Source: Collybiopsis luxurians FD-317 M1
Lineage: Eukaryota; Basidiomycota; Agaricomycetes; Agaricales; Omphalotaceae
Direction: 5' to 3'
NCBI GenBank assembly: GCA_000827265.1
Contig: KN834756.1
Coordinates: forward strand, 1,188,153-1,252,152
Length of the DNA: 64,000 nt
Below, in pieces: positions 56,585 to 64,000 of this stretch. The notes beneath the pieces were generated by a model. It made no database searches, had not been told where the DNA came from, and worked only from the letters and a program-made list of their open reading frames with translations. Each line of letters starts with the position of its first letter. Positions within the stretch are counted from its first letter, which is position 1. Both the position numbers and the translations under genes were made by a program.

Positions 56585-59500
56585 ATGTTCCAAAATGCAA
56601 CCAACTTCAACATTCGAGGAGGTAACTTCAATGTAGGTGACCAGGTACATATCAGTGGGGGGAACATCAACATTGGGGACCAGGTTCATATTGGTGAGTG
56701 GAACACTATGAATGAATACTTTTACTAACTTTTGAAGAATAGATTTCGCCACCGGAAATGCAATCCTTTCAAAAATACCTTATTCACCTCAAGCATTTTT
56801 TGATACGGATTTAGGCATTCAATATGCCCGCAGATCCTGTACTCCGGGCACCAGAGTTCAAGTTCTAGAGGAGATTAAAGCTTGGGCAATGTCATCCGAT
56901 CCCAACAGTCCCTCAGCATACTGGATATCAGGGATGGCTGGAACAGGCAAAAGCACCATTGCAATGTCCACTTGCAAAATACTGAGAAGTCAGAATATTC
57001 TTGCCGGGTCTTTTTTTTGCTCTCGGCAGATTGCAGAATGCAGAGATTATCGACGGATTATCCCAACTTTGTGCTACCAATTGGCAAAGGTCTCTTATAC
57101 ATTTGCGACTGCACTTGTGGCAATCCTGAACAAAGATTTTGACATTGTTCACAAAGAGCCCTCTGAGCAAATAAAGCATCTATTAATTAAACCCTGGGAA
57201 GATGTCAGAATATTTTTCAACCCAGGCCCACTCATTTTTGTCATAGATGCCCTTGATGAGTGCCAAAGTATTTCAGTAGTATTGAAGCCCTTGGTGGAGG
57301 CCATTCAGAATAACCAGTTTGAGGGTCTCAACTTCTTATTCACCAGTCGTCCTGATCAAGAGATTAATCACAGGATGCGTAGTACAGTGCCAAATTTGGA
57401 TCCAATCTACAAACTTGAAGTGAAGGAGTTCATCCTTCACCAAGTAGAATATAGTTTTGTCAGGAATGACATCAAGATATATATTGAACGGGAACTGAAA
57501 GATATCATTCAAATGGAACAGGAGGTTGAACATCTTACTGATCTATCTGGGAAGCTGTTTATTTATGCAGCAACTGTTGTAAAATTTGTGAAAAGCGGTC
57601 ATGGGATTACAAGACAGAAACAGAGGCTAGTAAAGTCATTAGACAATCAAGGAAAGTCTGAAGACTTGAAGGCACTGTATAGTAGTATTGTAATGAGTGC
57701 AATGTCCCAGAATGATTCCGATGAGATCAAGGAAGACTGGATGATCATTCATACAATCATTTCTCTAGCAAGCCCACTGTCATGCAATGCTGTTGCTAAA
57801 CTTATGAGGTTACAGGAAGATGTTGTAAAAGGTCTTATGGAAAGACTTCAGGCTGTATTTTATATATCGGAGACTGACAAAGCTGTGTTTACATTTCATG
57901 CATCATTCCCTGAATTCATCATAAACAGTTCCAGTTCCCACAAAGTGGCCTATGATGCAACTATACAACATTACCATTTGAGTTTGGCATGTTTCACAAC
58001 TTTGAGTCAGCTGGGGTTTAATATGTGTGATCATCCCTCTTCATTTGTACCTGATGCCAAAGTTGAAGGTTTTGCGGAAAGAGTTGCAGAGAGAATTAGT
58101 GAAACACTGAAATATTCTTGCCAGTACTTCAGTGTTCATTGCATTCAATGCAGTCAGGACAATGACATTCAGCCATATTTGGATAAATTTTTGAAGGAAA
58201 AGGGTGTATACTGGATTGAAGCCATGAGTGTGATGAATCAGTTGGAAAGGTGTGGACAAGCTATGAACCAGCTAGTTCGTGTGAGTATAAATTATATTTA
58301 ATATTAGTATTTCGAGTGTGTAACATCCCCAATAGAAATTCCTGCAAAATCCAAGGATGGAGTTGACCACAGCGATGCTACAGAATCTGCACAAGCTCCT
58401 TGTAATTTTTGGTGGCAGTCCAAGAAAAGGCATTACTCCACATTTATATATTAGTATCTTGCCATTTTGGGACAATAAGTTCAATTTCCAGCCACACATT
58501 GCAAAGGGAATCATGATAGAGTGTAGAAGTAGATTCACTCAAAGTGAACCTATGACAGTTTTCAAAGTAGATTGTTCCCTCTCTTGTCTTGCATTGTCTC
58601 CTGATGGTAATCATTTTCTTATTGGAGGATCCAAGAATCCTTGGCAAATTGTGGATGCCACCACTGGTGTGCAGTCAGTTGTTTCACTTGATCGCACTAT
58701 CTCTTGTCATCACAAATCCCTAGCATTCTCACCTGATGGCAACAGAATTGTGTGGTATCACAACAAAATAATAAAAATTTGGGATGCAGCAACTGGAGCC
58801 GAGTTATTGGAACTGACCAACACCAAACCTAAAGTTGAATATGTATATGCCTCATTTTTGGTAGATGGAAGTAGAGTGATTTCAGTTTCTGATAATGCAA
58901 CCCTTGAAATCTGGGACTCCTGGACTGGTGCAATACTGCATCAGTTTCAAATGTGGAATAACGAAGAAGTTCTCTCAGTAGCACTTTCTCCTGATGGTAC
59001 TAAAATTGCTTTATGCTCCGATACGTCACTGGAGACCTGGAATATCGGTGTCTGGAATGTTCTCACAGGGCAACCAGTAAGCCAATTCGGAGGAAGTGAT
59101 TCACCCAATGAAATGGCATTTTCTTCAGATGGAGCCAATCTTTTGACTTTCTGTATGAGGGTTGCTGATGCCAGCTGGATCCAGAAGGTTTCTTTGATTA
59201 TCTATGAAGTCAACACAGGTACACAGGTGGGGAGTTGTACTTTGGACTGGGAATTGGAAGATGATTATATAAATGCATTGGCATTGTCTCCTAATGGATC
59301 CCGAGCTCTGCTTGGTTTTGATTCTGGAGTAGGGCAAGTCTTTGATATCCCTTCATGTAAACCTTCGGGAAGTCCTCTTCAATGGCACAATAGTGCAATC
59401 TACCATATAACTTTTTCTCCTGATGGAAGTAAGATTGTATCCAGCTCACGTGACAGAACAATAAAAATCTGGGATGCTGCTGTCACTGTTGATGTCAATT

Positions 59501-60973
59501 CAGATAGACAGAGTGTACATTCAGTATCATTTGATTCAGATGGAACAAGGGTTTTGGTTGTGGATGAGCAAGGAAAATTAGAAATTTGGGATGCCATTTC
59601 AGGGGACCAGTGTGCTGGGCTTGTGTCACAAGAAGACTATCAAAGGGAGGCCAATTCGCTGAGTGGATATGAATATGGCACCCCCTGGGAAGTCAAGTCA
59701 GTAGTATGTGCACCTGATCAGACTATGATAGGGGTAATTTTCAGGGGTGGTGGAGCCAGAATTTGGAATGCCATTACCGCTACACCACTACGTGATTACC
59801 AGTATGGTGAATTTTCCCTATGGTGCATAGCATTTTCTCATGATGCCTCTAAAGTTGTATTAGGCGATTCATGAGGATCAGTGAGAATTTGGGATACCAC
59901 TCTAAGTAGTGACCTGGGTGGTCTGTCATTTCCCCCCCTGGAGGGTGTGGTTCAGTTTGTAAAATTTTCTCTGGATGACACTAAGATTGTTGCTGGGGAT
60001 TCCAAAGGAAGAGTACACCTCTGGGATGCAGTGACAGGTATGCAGTTGGCTAAAAACAGTTATTCTGGATATTTTCAGGCCATCTCTCCAGATGGAACCA
60101 AACTTGCAATTAGTTGGAATGGGAGCGACCTATATCTACATGACACTGCTGCAAGTGCAGGGAATGAGATAATCATACAGGATTACAGTTACCACAAAAT
60201 TGTGATATTTTCTCCTAATAGTACCCAAATTTTAACTTCTGGTTCAGAAAAAATGAAGATTTGGGATGTTAATACTGGGCAACTGTGCCACACCCTAGAG
60301 GGTCACACTGATGAGGTACATTCAGTAGCATTTTCAACTGATGGAACTAGGATTGTATCCAGGTCTAAAGATCAGACTGTGAGAGTATGGGATTCTGCTA
60401 CAGGTGCCCAGCTGGGTTGGCCCCTATGGGTCCATGACTCTGTGATAACTTGTGTAGCTCTTTCTTATGATGGAAGTAAGATTGTGTCATGTTCTCGGGA
60501 TAGTACTGTGAGAATTTGGAATGTTGCTGCATATGTGCAGTTGCCAGGAAACGACTGGGATTTGGATCAATCATCAGCGTCAACTGTAGCGGCATTTAAT
60601 AATGGTAGGGGTTCATTTTTCCAACTCTAAATACTTCCTCTTTCCTAAAATGATTTTAGATCATGAAAATTGGACTATCACCGGTGATGGATGGATCAAG
60701 TTTCCTAGTAATCCGATTCCTATTGTTTGGATTCCCCCATCTTATCGCAAGAATCTCTTTACTCCTGGGTCGCAATGTATTATATCAAGTAAAGGATACA
60801 CTAAGCTATCTTTTCGGGACTGTGTGTATGGGGAAGACTGGGCCAGTTGTATTAAGGATTCTTCTAATGAACCAGGTGGTGAAGGATTCTTAGCCAGGGA
60901 ACTGAGGACTACTGCAATGGCCAGTGATACATATGCAAATGCAAAAAGGAGAAAGAGAGATGATGACCTGTAG
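56585..60973 (+). pseudogene. NACHT-WD40 STAND gene, second copy, one in-frame TGA
   Basis: Same four-exon model as the A copy: 56585-56693, 56743-58280, 58336 to about 60605, and a last exon ending at 60973. Exon 1 encodes a longer beta-repeat (GDQVHISGGNINIGDQVHIG; five residues more than A). Walker A GMAGTGKST, Walker B LIFVIDALDE and sensor FLFTSRPD are kept, as are the WD40 repeats and the C-terminal CVYGEDW block. A single TGA at 59872-59874 interrupts the WD40 region (A has GDWEGSVRIWD; here GDS-stop-GSVRIWD). The frame is open on both sides, so the loss is recent. If translated it would stop after roughly eight or nine repeats with the NTPase intact. It lacks the SERGREH minisatellite of copy A. 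Confidence 0.88.
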
Positions 60974-61689
60974 CAAGGAGAAAGAGTAGTAGTGGTTTAT
61001 GAGAAGGGCGGGTGGATGGTGGTATGTATGGCTTTAAAAGTTGGTATTGAAAGTTCACAGTGAATTTATTCTGTTATGCATTTTCCCTTTTACCTCTCAC
61101 CTTGATCTCCAGTATGTATAAACCTTTCGCATTGTTAGTAAGTACAGTGGCGGTATCTTTTTCAATATGCAGTCCTTTTCACCAACACTTGCCGGTTGAG
61201 TATTTGGATAACTTGGATATGAAGGATAATACATTATCAGGATGCTGGAATAAACTTGAGGCTGCCGATCATTAAGAGAAAGTGAAGAATAAAGATCTTC
61301 ACCGCAACACATTCAAAATTTGCTAATGTAATTGAGAAAGTAAGTATCGCTGGCTTCAGTACGTGACTGTGTACATGTGTAGCCGTGATAAAAGGACTGG
61401 GGGAAGGAGTTCAAAGCGAAAGAACAGGGATTGAACAAGTGTATGCATTTTGGAGGTTCTGCAATAACTGTCTAAATAATAAGATTATCACCTATAGAGT
61501 ACATACTCATTGATAATAGCTTTTGCTCAGCCTTGATCCGAGTTATGTTGAGCAAAATGCAGAAGGAGTATATACAAAGCGCACTAAGCTGCTATGGCCA
61601 AAAAAGGCTGGCCATGTTCCGGGCCGGGCCGAGGCTCAATTTGAACATGACATCATTGCATCTAGACTTTCAACCAACAACTTTAGCGT
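60974..61689. other. 3' flank of NACHT gene, unit B
   Basis: Counterpart of 49061-49769; no gene. Confidence 0.5.
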
Positions 61690-63830
61690 GGCCACAATGC
61701 ACACCTCCAATCCCAATGCCTGCGTGTACGAGTCAGGCTCTATGGAGATCAGCACCAACCTCCCAGAAGGTGTATTCCCTGTTTGCCATTGTGCCTGCTC
61801 TTCCCAACAAGTCTTGCAGCCATTCGACGATTTAGAGATGATTTTCGATGTGCTTGAGTATTCGAGTAGGATGCATGGGACAAGGAAGGTGTTAGGGTGG
61901 AGAGATGTGTCCAAGGTACATCATTAGGAGAGGGAGGCAACAATGAATGTCAGAAAAGAGGAGAAAAGGATAAATTTTCTGGTTGTCAGGTGAGTGTTTG
62001 AACACTTTATGAATGGAGTGTACGCTAATAGGTGCAAATTAATAGATACATCAATTATATTGAACTGAAAGAGACTGTATCAAATTTGGCACATGAACTG
62101 GTCAAACTCGGCGTTGGAGAAGAGCAACTGTTCATCATCAATGCACAAACAAGCCCTACCTGGCAACTTGCCCACACATATTTTGCCATCTCCACTACTA
62201 TCGCAACAGAGTACAGCACGCTCAGTGAGTCCAGCCTCATCTACTCACTCAATAAACCCAGCTGCATTAGATCCTTCACGAACACTGTCACCCAATCCAA
62301 CCTTGTAGCATCTATGGGTGCCTTGTACACCCTCCTAGGCCATCATTTGACCTACAACAACTCGCACATGGCCCACCCCCTCCTTGCATATGTCCTCGAG
62401 TATATTGTCGAGTTCATCATGCTCTTTGTCAGCATGACCACCGGTTATGGCCAGGTCAAAACCCTCACCTCTTCTTCCATCCGCAGCTGTCTTGGCAACC
62501 TTGAGACCTTCTGACTGTCCACCATAGTCAGTATTCCTTCTGTCTGGTAACCCATTTGCAAAGGGGTCATAGCAAAGATGAATGCAAGTGGTAGGTTGAG
62601 GAAGAGCGTATTTTATGTAGCGGCGACAGTGAAGGAGAGGGGCATGCCGATATTGGCAAAGGCAGCGGATGGGGTGGTGTTGAAGAATGTGAGGAAGGCG
62701 ACCGAGGAAGGTTGAGGACTACGTTGAGTGGTGGATGGGTTGAGTGAGGAGATGCCAATCTTTTGTATATGGTGTTGGTGATGATTTTAAAGGGTGAGTA
62801 TTGTTCTCTTTACCGTATTTTTTCTGGTGGCTTGGGTGCTGATGAATTTGCGTAGGCTACAGGATGATGGAATCCTGTGTGATGTTTACAGTTATTGCTT
62901 CTGGAAACAATAAGGTATTCCTCTGTCAGGTTGCCCGTCCCGAATGTAAAGATCACATTGTTGGATGTTTAGGCAGTTGGGTGCATTCCAGATCCATGTG
63001 AGGAGGAGCGGAACAAGCGGAGGTTATCTCAGGGTGAGTCCTTTGGTTCATTATGCTTTGGGTGTTTTTATTTGTGTCCAGGGAAGTTTCATACTGATGA
63101 GTGAATGCTCTTTACCAGGTGAGGTATGCATCCACGGACCCTCCATCACCCAGCTATTTTAAGTGAACCGATTCAAACCAGGATATGACAATCTTCCCGC
63201 AGGATGGGTGGTTCAGGGGGGGTGATGTGGGCCTGTGGAATCCTGATGAGACATTGAGTTTCACTCATCGACGAGTTTTTTATTCCTCCCAATGATGAAG
63301 CAGACATGGGAGAGTGTATGAGTTAAATGTTGAATGCTGGTTAACCTCAAATATATTAGCATTAAAACTTTGTTAAACCTCAATGGAGAAATGAACTCCT
63401 CCTTCATTCGCATTTTCCTTCCCTCTCGTTCAAGTTCTTCCCTCTCCTTCCCCATCTCCTGTTCCTCTGGCACAATTGACCACTGTAACCTTCTCTCCCC
63501 TTTCGAACCATACATCACCCTCGAGTGCCCTAAATATGGAAACAAATCCTGTAATTACCTTGCCAGCATTTGCATCTATGCGACTCTGAATGTCAAGCCT
63601 CTCTTTGCAACTGTTATTCCAAATTCCCATACATGTTCTTCCAACTCGATCGCCATCACCACAGCGTACAACATCCTTGGTGACTCCAACCTCACTCACT
63701 ACTGAGTCAGTCAATATAATGCAGTCTCTTCACCAACACTGAGCTCTGCAAAAAGTCCTCGCTGACATGCCTACAGTCAAGTACATTGTTTACAACTGGG
63801 AAAAAAGAAAAATTTGGTGGATAAGATTGG
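61690..63830 (+). pseudogene. long-chain acyl-CoA synthetase pseudogene (unit B, last)
   Basis: Counterpart of 49770-51870 and better kept: QQVLQPFDDLEMIFDVLEYS, TRKVLGWRDVSKVHH then TAG, ELKETVSNLAHELVKLGVGE, TSPTWQLAHTYFAISTTIAT, SLIYSLNKPSCIRSFTN followed directly by VTQSNLVASMGALYTLLGHH, AYVLEYIVEFIMLFVSM, GYGQVKTLTSSSIRSC, EVCIHGPSIT at 63.12 kb, TLECPKYGNKSCNYLASICI at 63.53 kb, and the misplaced DMPTVKYIVYNWE at 63.77 kb. AMP-binding signature absent. Confidence 0.82.
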
Positions 63831-64000
63831 GAGTGTTAGGCTACAATAGATGAACTGTTTGCTCTGCAAAGGAATTCTTCTCTCTTTCTCTGTTCTGTCT
63901 CCATCTTCTGTAATCCCATATCATGTATTGGTACATTACTTGATCATGTTTCATCCGTCTCACCCTAAGATGGAGCTGATCTTTTGCATTCCATTTTCGA

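Larger units (their letters stand above)
52985..63999 (+). repeat. segmental duplication unit B (runs off the window)
   Basis: Same order and strand as 39203-52030. Homology to unit A persists to the last base of the window (matching about 52.03 kb), so at least part of the junction to whatever follows lies outside. Confidence 0.9.

Noticed and set aside
1..63999. tRNA, rRNA, CRISPR arrays, LTR retrotransposon ends
   Set aside because: I saw no cloverleaf, rRNA core, regularly spaced direct repeats of CRISPR type, or paired TG...CA long terminal repeats with coding sequence.

Overview
The window looks like nuclear DNA of a filamentous basidiomycete fungus, probably an Agaricomycete. Genes are cut by many 45-70 bp GT-AG introns. 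The gene families are fungal: indoleamine 2,3-dioxygenase, fungal MFS transporters, a family-2 O-methyltransferase, an expanded-type alpha-kinase, a DUF6534-like membrane protein and NACHT-WD40 STAND proteins. About half of the window is repeats or dead genes. I had no search tool; family names rest on motif recognition, and gene models on splice signals and reading frame.

Layout. 0-1.5 kb: indoleamine 2,3-dioxygenase (-). 1.7-4.2 kb: a 2.5 kb element with 34-bp terminal inverted repeats enclosing a decayed alpha-kinase gene. 5.3-7.5 kb: an intact 13-exon sugar transporter (+) with one GC-AG intron. 8.0-9.4 kb: a possible hAT-like element holding a nested Tc1/mariner-type MITE. 11.4-13.45 kb: an intact 13-exon O-methyltransferase (-). 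15.5-19.3 kb: a DHA1 drug/polyamine-type MFS transporter (-) whose 3' end is repeated across a 20-N gap, probably an assembly error. 23.3-24.7 kb: a broken DUF6534-type seven-helix gene. 25.5-27.95 kb: a complete pogo-like DNA transposon (TA target site, DD30D transposase, PCNA-binding-type C terminus) with two nonsense codons. 29.1-32.1 and 33.7-35.7 kb: two long inverted-repeat (foldback) structures. 38.3-38.7 kb: a small two-exon gene of unknown function.

From 39.2 kb to the end lies a segmental tandem duplication. Each unit carries fragments of long-chain acyl-CoA synthetase, one large NACHT-WD40 receptor-like gene, and another acyl-CoA synthetase pseudogene. Unit A (39.2 to about 52.0 kb) has an intact 1412-residue NACHT-WD40 gene plus a 1.85 kb insertion absent from unit B. 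Unit B (53.0 kb to beyond the edge) has a NACHT-WD40 gene broken by one TGA. A third, badly eroded relic lies at 36.4-37.3 kb. Four of the acyl-CoA synthetase copies share one internal deletion that removes the AMP-binding signature, so an already dead gene was amplified along with the NACHT-WD40 genes.

The metabolic genes (dioxygenase, sugar transporter, O-methyltransferase, DHA1 exporter) sit as islands between repeats. Nothing in the sequence shows they form one pathway. The NACHT-WD40 pair is the part that looks like an evolving system: N-terminal beta-repeat exon, NTPase, WD40 sensor, patchy divergence between copies, and a minisatellite expansion in one sensor.
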